Positions 21,932 to 33,900 of a DNA stretch of 64,000 nucleotides are shown piece after piece. Positions within the stretch are counted from its first letter, which is position 1. Each line of letters begins with the position of its first letter. Below the pieces are notes generated by a model. It saw only the letters and a list, made by a program, of their open reading frames with translations, ran no database searches and was not told where the DNA came from. Both the position numbers and the translations under genes were made by a program. The stretch lies in contig OY811980.1 in assembly GCA_963681505.1 (NCBI GenBank), positions 815,117-879,116 on the forward strand. Reading direction: 5' to 3'. The stretch is from Eunapius fragilis. Its lineage: Eukaryota; Porifera; Demospongiae; Spongillida; Spongillidae.

Positions 21932-23620
21932 CTTTGTCTTGGACGTACGTATTCCATATCTGTCATATTATATACACAACACAACTAATTTACCAATGTA
22001 AACATGGAATGACGCAATGACAAGTAATGAGGGCAACTGCCGCAATGACGGTCACGCATGCATGTACATGATTATTGTTACCCACCCACCCCCTGGTACC
22101 CAACGTAACCAACCAATGATGTGGGCGTGGCAGATAAGTAATGCATCATTGCTCGTGGATTGTGCATCCTAATTATGTAGTTACACTCGATAAATAAGAC
22201 TGATCTACTTTCCAAATGTCGTCGTCTGTTCCTCTTAGCGGCCCCCCCCTCCCCCCCGCCCCCCAACTTTACGGGGCAAAAATTACATTTCATTCGTTGA
22301 CATCGTTAAGAGATTTTTACAGAGGGTTTTTCCAGTTTTTATTTTTTACAAACAAGAGATATTACACTGCAAGGTGCTCTAGTACAGTCAGAAGTAGCAA
22401 TGAGGTTTTTGGATAGAAATCGATCTGATGCGGCATATGACAATTTGCATCATGATCAGTTAGTAGTTAAATAAAGGAGTGATTTAACTAACCCTCCATG
22501 GGGGGGGGGGGGGGGGGGGGGGGGTAATGCCTTCCCCCCCCCGCCGGCAATGTTCCGCCATCTTGGTGTACAGGTTGCTGTAGGAAAATCGAAAAGTAAA
22601 TACTTAACTAAGTATTTTAAGGTAGTAGTACCCATAACGTGGTTTTTTTGGAAAAAAAGTTGGTAAGATTCACCTTATTGTTTAAGATATGCCACCTTGA
22701 TATCATTTGGATAAGTAACGTATTTAACCGAGCGCAATGCCTTAAACTTTGGCATCCGCCATCTTGTAATTCGCGCACGCATGCGCAGTTTGAGTCCGCC
22801 ATGTATTTTGGGGTCTGAATTATTAAAATACGTCATCAACAATTGGTAGTTCTGTTCAAGTACCGTATATAATTCGGAGAGAATCCACCTTATTGTTTAA
22901 GATATGCCACCTTGATAGCATTTCAATAACGCGCAGAAACACTAGCACCGCTTGTTTTACGAGCACCTTGAAATACGAACGGTAAAAACTCTTTTTCCTG
23001 CACATTCAGGACAACAGACCTTATGATCAAGTGCTGAGCATATTATTACGATAGGAGCTAAGCACCAAGAAGAGCGTACGTGTAGGAAAATATCTTGTCC
23101 TTGTTTTCAAAATAAGTTACTTTTTTCTAAATAGCCGAAAACCGAAAATCTATCTATTAATAACATTTCAATTTCAAGGTACAGGGATGCGTAACTTTGT
23201 AAAAAATTGCTGTACATTTGTGGAAAAGGGTAGTAACGTTATCGATGCACCAAAAGGACAATTAAGTAGTGAAGAACGTGTAATCACGATAAAGTAGCTG
23301 TTCTGGAATGCCCAGCATGAGTAATCCATGAGTAGCCTAATTAGTTCACCCTGAAACGATGGTTAGTATAAGCTTTGGCACAAACCTACTGCTCCGTTTC
23401 GAAACGAATGCACCAAACGAAAGAAGATATTTATCCTCCAAATTTGGTGATTTTTAAGCACTACAGTTTTCAACAAACCAATTATAAAGTTTTGTTCTTA
23501 GAATATTTGTACCATTTTTACTGCTTATCTAATAACTGTCAAAATGATACGGTCCTCTAAGATGCTCTCAGGCTACAAGCTAGTATGATTTTTTTTCAAA
23601 TTCCAGGAGGGTACCCTATC

Positions 23621-23659
23621 ACATTGTGCCATACCCTATGTATGGGTATGGCACAATGT
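23621..23659. repeat. Perfect hairpin, 16-bp arms
   Basis: ACATTGTGCCATACCC, a 7-nt loop TATGTAT, then GGGTATGGCACAATGT. The arms are perfectly complementary. It could be a terminal hairpin of the element immediately to the right, or a stand-alone structure. Confidence 0.85.
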
Positions 23660-23692
23660 AACATCCTATCGTGAAACTGTCATGTTACACCA

Positions 23693-23892
23693 CCAGGAAA
23701 GTTAATTTTGTATCAAACACTATAATACATATTTGAAACATTCATCTCCGCAAGAATTGTATCAGATAAGTGTATTTGTAACATACTAGCAAAACATATT
23801 TGATACATATCTGCTTGCTAAGATCGATGTTTCAAGTATGTTTTTTGCTATGATACAATCACCAGTTATGATACAAATTTGGCCTTTCCTGG
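23693..23892. mobile_element. 200-bp MITE-like element, CCAGGAAAG termini
   Basis: It begins CCAGGAAAGTTAATTTTGTA and ends with the near reverse complement (TGATACAAATTTGGCCTTTCCTGG). Internal ATACATATTTGA/TGTATC motifs recur in both orientations. No coding potential; no clear target duplication. Confidence 0.65.
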
Positions 23893-24021
23893 GTGTGTAT
23901 GAGGAACCACGATTTTATAGCGAGAGAAAATAATGGTCACTTGTGGTATACGGTTAATGTTAATTAATGATCGTGGCGGGTTGTCAAATTATAATTTTTG
24001 GCTTACACGTTAATTATTAAA

Positions 24022-25861
24022 ATGGCATCTCGAGATCCTGACAAAGAGAGACGGGAGGCCCTGGGACCTGTCAATGCAAAGCAGACGCATCTATTGTGGC
24101 TACAGCGGCAGTGCAGCAATGGCGAAGGGCTCTTCGAGCCGTACCCCGGGGAAGGGAAGACTTGGGAAGAGAAGCAGACGTTCCTGCAGTGGAAATCACA
24201 AACCGAGTTCCAGCGGGTCCTACACCCGATAAGGATGCGCCAGAAGACCATATTGTTGCAGCCGCTCGTCCACAGCGCGCCGTTACCAGGTTACCCTGTA
24301 AAGGAGGTGGAGCGGCCCATCCTCGAACATCTCCAACGCTTCTGCCAAGCATTCTTTCTGGGTATGGAAGTGGCATTAGCCGAACCCCTTGACATGGCGA
24401 CCCTTAAAAACCTGACCAGCAGGGTGCACGCCCTAACCAACCGTACGCAATATCTGGTTCCCGACCTCCTGAGACACCTGAAGGCGCGGCGACCCAGGAG
24501 AGCGTACTGCGTGGTGGGGATAACGTTGTTTGACCTCTACCCAAGCCCCGAGTGGAACTTTGTGATGGGTCACGCCCTCCTCACGGAAGGCTGCGCGGTC
24601 TTCAGCTTTGGGAGACATTTTAACTCCGAGCAGAACGCTTGCGAAGGAGAGAGTGCGCTGCTCGTTCAACTGAGACATCTCTGGGCGCTGATGAGGGTAA
24701 GTGAGAGTTAACTGCATCAGTTATTTAACCTGTGGTTAATTTTACAGAATGACATGGTGGGTTAGAGTTGGCATTTTTTTTGCAGGGAGGCTCTGAATTA
24801 TTGGAAGGAGGTGGGGGGAGGGGGGCCAGTTGGTATGCATAAAGACTGTCTTGTATTGATGGTTCTATTAATGGCAGAAAGGGGTCTGGGGACCCATGTG
24901 CCTACTCTGGCAGGCACATGCTTGATTGCGGCCTTATAGCTCATCCTCTCTTTTGGGAAGCTTGCCGTACAAAAACTTGGAATTGCACACATTAACATTG
25001 CACATACAGACAACTGTAAACACATTGCTGCCTTCGCAAATGCCTTGTATTGTGTGACAAAAGGTTACCCCGGCGACTGGCTGGTCACACAGTTTTATTG
25101 TGTCACACGTTTGCATTAAAATGCCCGAGTTTAAATATATCCTCTGTTTTACAGTCTTTTGAGGCATGTAAGCAATGCTTGGCTTTTTATCTGTTTACAA
25201 CCTCCTCCTCTTCCAGGTAATGACACATGAGATCTGTCATGTGATGGGTATGATGCATTGTTTCTACTTCCGTTGCGCCATGAATGAAAGTGCATCCATT
25301 GATGAAGCCATCAGCCAGCCACTGTTCCTCTGTCCCGTATGCCTCAGGAAGCTGTACAAGGCACTCAAGTTTAACATACTCGACCGTTACCTCCTCCTCA
25401 AGGAGAGGTGTCACGAGCTGCTGCAGGTATCACTGGAGCACCCTCAACAGCTGCCCCAGGTGTCACCGGAGCACCCTCAACAGCTGCCCCAGGTGTCACC
25501 AGAGCACCCTCAACAGCTGCCCCAGGTGTCACCGGAGCACCCTCAACAGCTGCCCCAGGTGTCACTGGAGCACACTCCACATGATGGTGGACGTGAGTCA
25601 GACCCTGCCTCATCCCCAGACCCTTGCACAGGTACCACTCCTGTGCAAGAACAGTTGGCATCAGTGCTACCCATTGCGTCATCACCAGGCCACACCCTCT
25701 CCCTACCCACTGTTTCATCGCTGGACCCCACCTACTCCCAACCAATCACATCCTCACCAGACCACACCCACTCTCCTCCCACAACATTGCCTTTCAACCG
25801 ATTTCAGCAATCTTTGGATTGGCTTGAAAAATGTTTGCACAGTTTGAAGAGCTCTATATGA
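24022..25861 (+). CDS. AMZ: Archaemetzincin (archaelysin) family metallopeptidase
   Basis: Two exons, 24022-24696 and 25217-25861, joined in phase 0 to give 439 aa. The zinc site HEICHVMGMMHC lies at residues 229-240 and fits the archaemetzincin signature HExxHxxGxxHC. The second, structural zinc ligands follow as C240, C245, C264 and C267 (CPVC). The methionine after the second cysteine (CAMNES) is the Met-turn residue. AMZ proteins are zinc aminopeptidase-like enzymes of uncertain physiological substrate. Start codon: the ATG of MASRDPDKERR; upstream frame sequence lacks an ATG. The C-terminal tail (about residues 305-355) carries five copies of an 11-residue repeat (VSPEHPQQLPQ), encoded by a 33-bp minisatellite, then a Ser/Pro/His-rich low-complexity end. 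AMZ1 versus AMZ2 not resolved. Confidence 0.93.
25425..25580 (+). repeat. 33-bp coding minisatellite in AMZ exon 2
   Basis: Five copies of a unit around CCCCAGGTGTCACCGGAGCA plus CCCTCAACAGCTG. Because the period is a multiple of three, it adds 11 residues per copy without a frameshift and is expected to vary between individuals. Confidence 0.9.
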
Positions 25862-25876
25862 TGTGTACATTAACAC

Positions 25877-25928
<52 letters not shown>

Positions 25929-26004
25929 TACACATACATATCTGGAGTGAGTGGGGGAGGGTACCCCAGTGGATAGTCTCTTTGTTGTGAGGAGCTACAC
26001 GCAT

Positions 26005-28149
26005 TCAGTAGTCTTGCAGGACAAGTAGCCTCACATGACCTTTCAGGTTGCTTAATGCGTTGAGGGCATAAGTCTTGCTCACTCCAACCAGAAGTCGCTC
26101 ATTGATAGCGACCAGCTGGTCCCCCATCTTTAACCTCCCGTCTTTTGCCGCCAGTCCTTGGGGGAGTATCCTCTTTATCACAACGGGGAGGTCGCCCGTT
26201 GGGGATCCCGTCCCGCCCACAATGCTGATGCCAAGACCACACCCCTGTGGAACATGAAGCTTGACCTCAACCAACCTGTATGAGTGGGGGGAATACAACA
26301 CCCTGATGAGTAGGGGGAATACAACACCCTGATGAGTAGGGGGGAACACAACACCCTGATGAGTAGGGGAGGGGGGGGGGGGGGGAATACAACACCCTAA
26401 TGAGTAGGGGAGGGGGGGGGGGGGGGGGGAATACAACACCCTAATGAGTAGGGGGAATGCAACACACTGATAGGGTAATGAGTAGGGGGAATGCAACACA
26501 ATGATGAGTAGGGGGGGGATACAACATACTGATGAGTAGGGGAGGGGGGGGGGGGGGGGAATGCAACACCCTGATAGGGTGCCTCTGCAACTGTTTGGTT
26601 AATCTATCATGGCACATGTGGATCTAAAGGAATGACATCTGATAAACAGGCTGTAAAGTTTTAAGTGAAGGCCACTGGCTGTTTGTGGACTGAATGTAAT
26701 AACCAACAGTTGTTGCATTAATAAACAACAGTTGTTGCATTAATAACCAACAATTGTTGCATTAATAACCAACAATTGTTGCATTAATAACCAACAATTG
26801 TTGCATTAATAACCAACAGTTGTTGCATTCCTTCAATTAACAGAGAAGTTGACATGTTTTATACTTGCAAGGCAACAGGGGGTAGGAGTGTAAGGCAACA
26901 GGGGGCGGGGCATAAGGACCCCCCCCCCCACCCCTGTTGCCTTACACCCCCCGCACCCCCCACTACATATTATTCCTATAACTATACACCAACAACTAAC
27001 CTGTCGTCACTGAAAGTGTCTTCCAGCTCACCAGGGTCAACATCAGAATCCATCAGGTTGAATTCCTCCAGTACAGGTGGGAAGGACCACTGCCTAGGCT
27101 CCTCCCCCTTCTCCTCCTCTTCCTTCAACCCCTCATCCACACCATCCTCTTCCCCATCCCCAAACTTCTCCATTGTTGCCTCGCCCTTCCCACCCAGGGG
27201 CAACGCCCCAACATCTGCTCCCTCCAATGCACCACTGGCCGCCACCCCTATCTCTTCTCCCTCATGTGTTGATACTCCTATCTCTTCTCCCTCATGTGTT
27301 GATACTCCTATCTCTTCTCCCTCATGTGTTGATACCCCTATCTCCTCTCCCTCATGTGTCGTATGTCCACCAACAGGGCTGGCATAATTGTCCTCAAGAC
27401 CACTGGTCCCCTCACCACCAACACCATCACCATCAGACATGGATTTGTCGCATAACCCTGTCATCTGGGTATCTTCAGGATCAACAGTAGTGCCCTTATC
27501 CTCAGGGGTGCAGATGGCAATGAAGGCCCTCTCCTGTGATAAACTGGAACTGTCCTCTTTAATGTCTCCTGGACCATCTTGAGTAGCGTCTGTTGCAAGC
27601 CTGTGCCTCAGGTCTGAGCCAGGAGCAGCAGCGGAGAACCCATTGCCGGTGTGCGGTTTCAAACCTGTGTGGTGGGGGAAGAATGTCCATGTTAGGAAGC
27701 ATGTGTGCCTGCCCAACCACAACATGTTTATCCATGGTGGCTTCGTTAGTTATGAGGCGTGTGTGTTACATTAGACACAATATTGATGCACGTGGTCCTT
27801 TGTGTCCCTTCCTTACAATGATGTACATTGTATGCACCTTTTGTTGGTGGCAAACCCCTCATGGCGTGTGGTGTTGATGTGTTAACAGGTTAAGGTGAGG
27901 ATGGACTAAAACAGTTTCTCGCACCTTTATGGATCTCTTGTGGTGGTGCTGTTGATGGTGGTATGGTATCATTTTGCTTGGGTTGTGTCCTCTGGTGAGA
28001 GAAGGAGAAATTAGTTTTCTTTAGCAGGTACCATTATCGTTTCCTTTCTTGCACAAGTACAACTCCTTCCCATCTCTTTATCCTCCTTCAATTAACTCCT
28101 CCTAATTCCTGGATCAGTTTACCTTCCTACATGATAGAACACCTCCCAT
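26005..28149 (-). CDS. Single-PDZ protein with N-myristoylation-type first exon
   Basis: Four exons (minus): 28123-28149, 27925-27991, 27001-27664, 26005-26275, total 342 aa with consistent phases. Exon 1 encodes MGGVLSCRK, a Gly2/Ser6 N-myristoylation pattern with Cys7 available for palmitoylation, suggesting membrane anchoring. The middle is acidic and low complexity, with four copies of a 10-residue repeat (THEGEEIGVS) at 27247-27365 and a Glu-rich stretch. The C-terminal exon is one PDZ domain, starting VEVKLHVPQG with carboxylate loop GLGISIVGG and ending at the stop after VLQDY. I cannot assign it to a named family; it looks like a membrane scaffold or adaptor. A second nearly identical copy of exon 1 lies upstream at 28643-28669 inside a tandem duplication. 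The gene converges on AMZ with 143 bp between stops. Confidence 0.8.
26280..26830. repeat. Two minisatellites in the PDZ gene last intron
   Basis: 26280-26560 holds about ten copies of GATGAGTAGGGGGAATACAA plus CACCCT, with G tracts expanded to 12-20 nt in several units. 26698-26830 holds six copies of the 22-bp unit GCATTAATAACCAACAATTG plus TT. Confidence 0.92.
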
Positions 28150-29045
28150 GATGTAAACAGAAGTCTCCCAGATTTCCTGCTGACAGCTCTGCGCACAGAC
28201 TGAGCGTTTTGCATCGACTAAGGGTACTTGAGCTTACTTACGTAGGCGTGGCAAAAGACAAAAGCGATGGGCGTTAACCATCCAACAAAGGCAAGAGGGG
28301 TGGGGTTCGGACTACTGTACAAGGTGCAGGCACGTTGCTACAGCTCTGCGCTGCCGCTAGCTAACACACAGGATATTAAAAGGTGAGGGTTAAAGCTAGC
28401 TAGCTCCGATATTCATCATGTCGGCCACACGCGTTTACACGATGAATTGCCCATCTACGTATACTGTAGGGGACCGGCACAGCTGACGACAATGAAAGTT
28501 ATAAGCCTAGTGTATAACAGTGTGTGCTTGGACGTCACTGCGTGTATGTCCGTATGCTATCGTTTCCTTTCTACAAGTACAACTCCTTCCCATCGCTTTA
28601 TCCTCCTTCAATTAACTCCTCCTAATTCCTGGATCAATTTACCTTCCTACATGATAGAACACCTCCCATGATGTAAACAGAAGTCTCCCAGATTTCCTGC
28701 TGACAGCTCTGCGCACAGACTGGGCGTTTTGCATCGACTAAGGGTACTTGAGCTTACTTACGTAGGCGTGGCAAAAGACAAAAGCGATGGGCGTTAACCA
28801 TCCAACAAGGGCAAGAGGGGTGGGGTTCGGACTACTTTACAAGGTGCAGGCACGTTGCTACAGCTCTGCGCTGCCGCTAGCTAACACACAGGATATTAAA
28901 AGGTGAGGGTAAAGCTAGCTAGCTCCGATATTCATCATGTCGGCCACACGCGTTTACACCGCAGACCGGCACAGCTGACGGCACAATGAAAGTTATACGC
29001 CTAGTTGTGTACTTGGACATCACTGCGTGTATGTGCGCATAACGT
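28036..29045. repeat. ~0.5-kb tandem duplication covering promoter and exon 1 of PDZ gene
   Basis: Copy 1 (28036-28558) and copy 2 (28559 to about 29045) are nearly identical from ATCGTTTCCTTTCT to the CACTGCGTGTATGT end. They differ by isolated substitutions and a few short indels (for example near 28441-28470). Both contain, on the minus strand, the MGGVLSCRK coding exon and a good splice donor (GTAAAC in copy 1, GTAAAT in copy 2). Confidence 0.95.
28643..28669 (-). CDS. Alternative first coding exon of PDZ gene (second duplicate)
   Basis: It encodes the same nine residues MGGVLSCRK as the proximal exon at 28123-28149 and ends with AG|GTAAAT. If transcribed from its own promoter copy, it could splice to exon 2 at 27925-27991 in the same phase and give an identical protein. 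Use of this exon is inferred. Confidence 0.6.
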
Positions 29046-29825
29046 TCCAATACACTTCACTAGTCAGTCTAGTGTTAACAACGCCCTTTTAAAACATCTT
29101 TTTACACAGCGCGGGGGCACACTGGCGTAGCGAGGTGGGGGGGGGGGGGGGGGGGAGGGACATATGTCCCCGGGCGCAGGGTTGAGGGAGCGCCGAAATA
29201 GACGAGAGATAATTAATAATCGCGCCAACTCGGAACTCATAGGCGGATACAGGGAGGCATGGGGGGGAGGGGGGGCCATTAGTGCATTTTTGTCCCCGGA
29301 GCTCAACAATCACACTACGCTACTGCGGGGGCATCGTCCAAACACTTTAACAAAGGAAGCGTAATAGAAGGACGCATGTATGGCACTACGAACTTGACCG
29401 AAAACAAGGTTCAACAGATATACTGACCTTTCTGTAACAGAACAGTGCGATAAGTGGTACCATACTCGCAAGCAGTAAGGCACATGTTGTCCAGAAACCG
29501 AGAGATTCCGTATTCTCCAAAGACTGCATACGGGTTCATGGTTAACAACAATCAAACTCCAATGAATTACTCCCGAGGGAGTAATAGAAGTTACCGTCAT
29601 ATTCACACGAAGGTAGCTGCGTTTCCGTTGACCTTGTTACGTGGGCCCGAGATTCTAATGCTTATGTGACACCTTTAATACCTTCTTGTGCGTCGTTAGT
29701 TGTTGCTATGGCTAACAAATAAGGGTGTTACTTTTGCACTGCGGTGCAGTCATGGATATATGAAAAAGTAACTACCCTAATTAATAATCGACGCCCTTCA
29801 CGAGCGCGTTAATAAGAAACTAACT
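29046..29825. other. Intergenic region between PDZ gene and downstream plus-strand gene
   Basis: No exon recognised. It holds a 17-20-nt G tract near 29137 and a short perfect palindrome ATTACTCCCGAGGGAGTAAT near 29566-29585. Confidence 0.5.
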
Positions 29826-30759
29826 ATGGCCAGAAACTACGAAAAACGGTTTACAGGACTCAACAGGTTTCTTGAAGCAAAGCAGAAAGCTGGTAAACTC
29901 TAACAATAAAAGCGCATGGCGCCTTCCTCACGCGCACATTTAAAAACAGAGGGAACAGGAGAAAAAAATAAAAGACCCCCATTGGTACTGAAATAACCTG
30001 GTAAACACCGAAATGGTTTTGCGACTGAATCGCTATGTTAACAGTACAAGTTGGAGACGGCTGATGATGTGAAAAAGTGGATACCTAGTATTCAGGTGGA
30101 AATTGAATATATTCTCCGGGTAAACGGCGTTTTCTGTCTTGTCCCCACATCAACAAGCCAATGTTCTCTTACACAAACAGCAGCTCACCCCGGGTGTTAA
30201 ATCTCGCAGCTATCCTGACTACAAGATAGCAGAATTTGAAGAGAGGCTTGAAAAGTTGGAGAGAGAACACAAAAGGTGGGTAACCTTGAAGACTCGCTTG
30301 TCCTGTCAGTCAGTTTTCGTCCTCAGATTTGTGGCCAAGGTGCACACACTTGATCCTCATTACAAAGCCACACCATGGCAACCGAGAGGTTACGCAAGGA
30401 AGCGGCCGTGTAGTGCTGCCATGACTACCAGTGGAAAGCCCTTACACTCAGCACTTATAGAGAAGGAAGCACATCTCAGTAGTGTAAGCAGTGTGAAGTA
30501 TACGAATTCCACCATTCCAGTCGAGGAGGCTGAGCAGTTGCACACTGCAGGCCCCAGCACCTCAGTGTGTGCATACCCAGGTGTGCACAACAAGAGCAGA
30601 TCACCTGGGTCAGACACCAGGAGGCACACAGCAGAAAGTTTACATCTACGGCAAGACCACACCCTTTCCGTTCCATCGTCAAGTCAATGCTTGCAAAGGT
30701 GTGGTCTTGGTTTAGACTACAGTTCTTCTGATGAGGAGCATATCATTGGCACAAACTAA
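29826..30759 (+). CDS. Small coiled-coil protein with ISY1-like N-terminal organisation
   Basis: Five exons: 29826-29892, 29950-29984, 30045-30119, 30181-30275, 30327-30759; phases agree and give 234 aa. The N-terminus MARNYEKRFTGLNRFLEAKQ, a basic KNKRPPL segment, ADDVKKWIPSIQVEIEYIL, and an acidic/basic helix FEERLEKLEREHKRFVAKV recall the order of blocks in the splicing factor ISY1 (MARN.EK...LxRF, RRP, W...I..EI, a helix before a short loop). The similarity is weak and the remainder is unlike ISY1. The second half is low complexity and ends with an acidic YSSSDEEHIIGTN tail. Function unknown. Intron sizes are 51-61 nt. It converges on CHERP. Confidence 0.72.
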
Positions 30760-30965
30760 TATTCCTCTTAAACCTCATGGTACAAATTAAAACCATTACA
30801 ATGTGGCTTGCATTGAGACCTCCCAGCTTATTGAGAAAAAGTACAAATGTCAATTTTTATTTTTTTTGAAGTGTCTGTTGATATGTGGTGTGTGCAGAAC
30901 ATCCCCAGACAGTCCACAGCAAAATAATATACACACACACACACACACACACAAAACACCAAGCA

Positions 30966-33900
30966 TTATACATTTTCAGTTCCTGTAGGTCTTCTGTTAA
31001 AAGTGTAACTCTTGGTTTTTCGATACGTTTCAAATGGATCATTCATACTAGCACCAATTCCCTGCAAAGGTGGAAAATCCAAACTGATAACTGAGTGGTT
31101 GTATCACAAATACACATTACATAAATCCTCAGAAATGTGAAACTCTCACATGTCATATTGGAATCTAGGGTTCTTGACTGTCATCAACCTTGAAGGCAAT
31201 TAACCCATCCATACTAAGGCCTCACATGACAAAGTCATTAACTTGAAGGCAACTTGCTGTATAAATCATTAACTCCTCCTCCTCCCAGACTACAACATTA
31301 AATACCATAATTTCCAACCACCTCCCACACAAAAGTACATAGCAAAGCGTACTTAGTGACCATGCTTGCCACAAAACCTACATGCCTGTACAGGCCATCA
31401 CAATTAAAGCAACGCTATTGTGGTGGTTCACTCTCAAGTCTCATAGTACAGGCCGAAAACATGTAGTTACTAACAATTCCATGAAGTATTGCATGGGCAT
31501 GTTATAGAGGTTGCGTAGTAACCGTATGCTAGAACAGGTGGTAAATTAAAAATAATCAGTCTGTGATTTTTCACGGGTGCAAGCTAGTGTATATAATAAA
31601 ATCGATGTGGCTTTATCTTCCAACGGTAAGTGAAGTGCTATTGCTCGACTCCTTAAATCATGCCATACCATCATTTGTACCCACCCTCTATCTCCTCTCC
31701 CATTCCTCTCCTGTTCCCTCCACCCTCTCCCTCTTCTCACCTTGTACTTGTTCTGCTTGTCACGAACCTCCCCACCTTTAATGGGTTCCTGAATTCCCTG
31801 TTGCTTGGTGCCCAGTCCAGTCCCTTCCCATCCTGTTTGGGATAATGGGATTGGCAGACAGACAGACACACACACACAGCCAAGATAGGTAAAATGTCAG
31901 ACACACAATACACCATAGGCTTACCCATCTTCTTCAGCAACTGGTGACCCACATTATCCTCACCAAGCTTCTGCTCCATGCTCATATCCACCCTGAAGGA
32001 GCCCCATTTGCCCACTTGCTTCAAAGGTACAAGACAATATCTCTAACTCACGGTGCATCTACTGTCTTCTTAAGAGGCAGGTCGACAGTGGGGATGAACG
32101 GCGAGCGGGATCTTGACCGACTGCTCCTCCTCCTTCTCTTAGGTGACCTCGACTTCGAGCGGCTACTGGAGCTTGATGGCGACCTGAGGTGTAAAGTCGG
32201 ATACACATACATTTGTTACACAGAGACACAGGCTCTTTGGATGTGGACATACCAAATGTAGAAAATATTACAATTAAATTGCAGTTAAAACAGTTGAAAG
32301 CCATGCACGACACACAACGGATGCGGTGTTAGAGGATTTACTACGCATTGCTACATGTCTGAGATTGCAGAAATTGTACCTAATGCTTTCACTGTACACT
32401 TGAGGAAGTTTTAACCAAAGATGGTATTCTTAAGTTCCCACTCAAAACGTAACCCCAACCACTACATACCTATCACGCCTGCAAGAATGCATGAGTACCA
32501 GCAGTTTTGTCTACAATTCAGATACCTCAATACTATACATTCATGTATAATGATTTCATGTTCTATAGAAGGCTGTATGTTAATTACTTCAGATTGAGCA
32601 CATACATGGGAAAAGGGGGGGGGGGGGGGTACGGTGGGGCTCTAACACTAACCGAGACGAATGGCTGCGTTTTTTGCTGTGAGAGCGACTGCGTGATCGA
32701 GACCTTGAATAGGACCTTGAGCGAGAGCGAGACCCACGGGAATCACTGTCGGAATACGACCTCGACCTAAATGAAATTAAAGATACAAAAAAAAAAAAGT
32801 GTACAAGGTGATAAGCAGGTCAGCCATTATTACCTGCTGTGTGACCGCGACCTTGAGTGAGTACGATGAGATCTAAACATAGATGGGGTGGGGCAAAAGT
32901 GGGCGGGTACAGAGATGTTAACACAGGCTCTTGTATTGGTAACACACACACACACACACACATACCTTTTCAACTGCACTGGCCTGCGTGGCATAGCAGC
33001 TGCGGCCCTGCAATGACTCTCGAAATCTTCCTTAGCCCTCAGTTTGGCATTGAAGAAATCAAGGAGGGCTCTTGCCTCCCACCCTTCTCTGCGAGGGGAA
33101 GGTAATAATACGATGGAGGTTAGAACCATGTGACTGCAGAGAAGACTATTGGGGGGCCCTACTCATTGCGAGGTTTGTCATCTGAGGGCAAGTCATAGAA
33201 CTCTTCAACGGCCTTCATCAGCCTCTCACTTGGAGGTTGGGGTGGGGGGAGACGCACAGCACCTGGATGCAGCGACTTATAACTATGCTCGTGGAGCTAT
33301 GGAGATGGTGACAGTGGTACCAGGGTGGTGATGGTGCCAATGGTGATGACAGTGGTGTAGGAGTGGTGATGGTGTCAATGGTGATGACAGTGGTAGGGTG
33401 GTGATGGTGTCAATGGTGATGACAGTGGTAGGGTGGTGATGGTGTCAATGGTGATGACAGTGGTAGAGTGGTGATGGTGTCAATGGTGATGACAGTGGTG
33501 TTGGAGTGGTGATGGTGTCAATGGTGATGACAGTGGTAGGGTGGTGATGGTGTCAATGGTGATGACAGTGGTAGGGTGGTGATGGTGTCAATGGTGATGA
33601 CAGTGGTAGAGTGGTGATGGTGTCAATGGTGATGACAGTGGTGTTGGAGTGGTGATGGTGTCAATGGTGATGACAGTGGTAGGGTGGTGATGGTGTCAAT
33701 GGTGATGACAGTGGTAGGGTGGTGATGGTGTCAATGGTGATGACAGTGGTAGGGTGGTGATGGTGTCAATGGTGATGAGTGGTAGGGTGGTGATGGTGCC
33801 AATGGTGATGACAGTGGTAGGGTGGTGATGGTGTCAATGGTGATGACAGTGGTAGGGTGGTGATGGTGTCAATGGTGACGACAGTGGTAGGGTGGTGATG

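Larger units (their letters stand above)
21932..24021. other. AT-rich intergenic region with small inverted repeats
   Basis: Two kilobases between divergent genes with no exon recognised. It contains a 24-nt G homopolymer (22501-22524), a duplicated ~45-bp segment CACCTTATTGTTTAAGATAT-GCCACCTTGATA (22670 and 22883), a hairpin at 23621-23659 and a 200-bp inverted-repeat element at 23693-23892. Confidence 0.6.

Noticed and set aside
28426-28487. Short plus-strand ORF starting MSATRVYT in both copies of the duplication
   Set aside because: 20-odd codons or fewer, altered by the indel between copies, no similarity; not distinguishable from chance.
31546-31740. Read-through of CHERP exon 18 to a C-terminus ending QTDYF
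   Set aside because: The AAG|GTGAGA donor at 31741 joins to 30966-31061, which encodes the conserved DPFETYRKTKSYTF ending.
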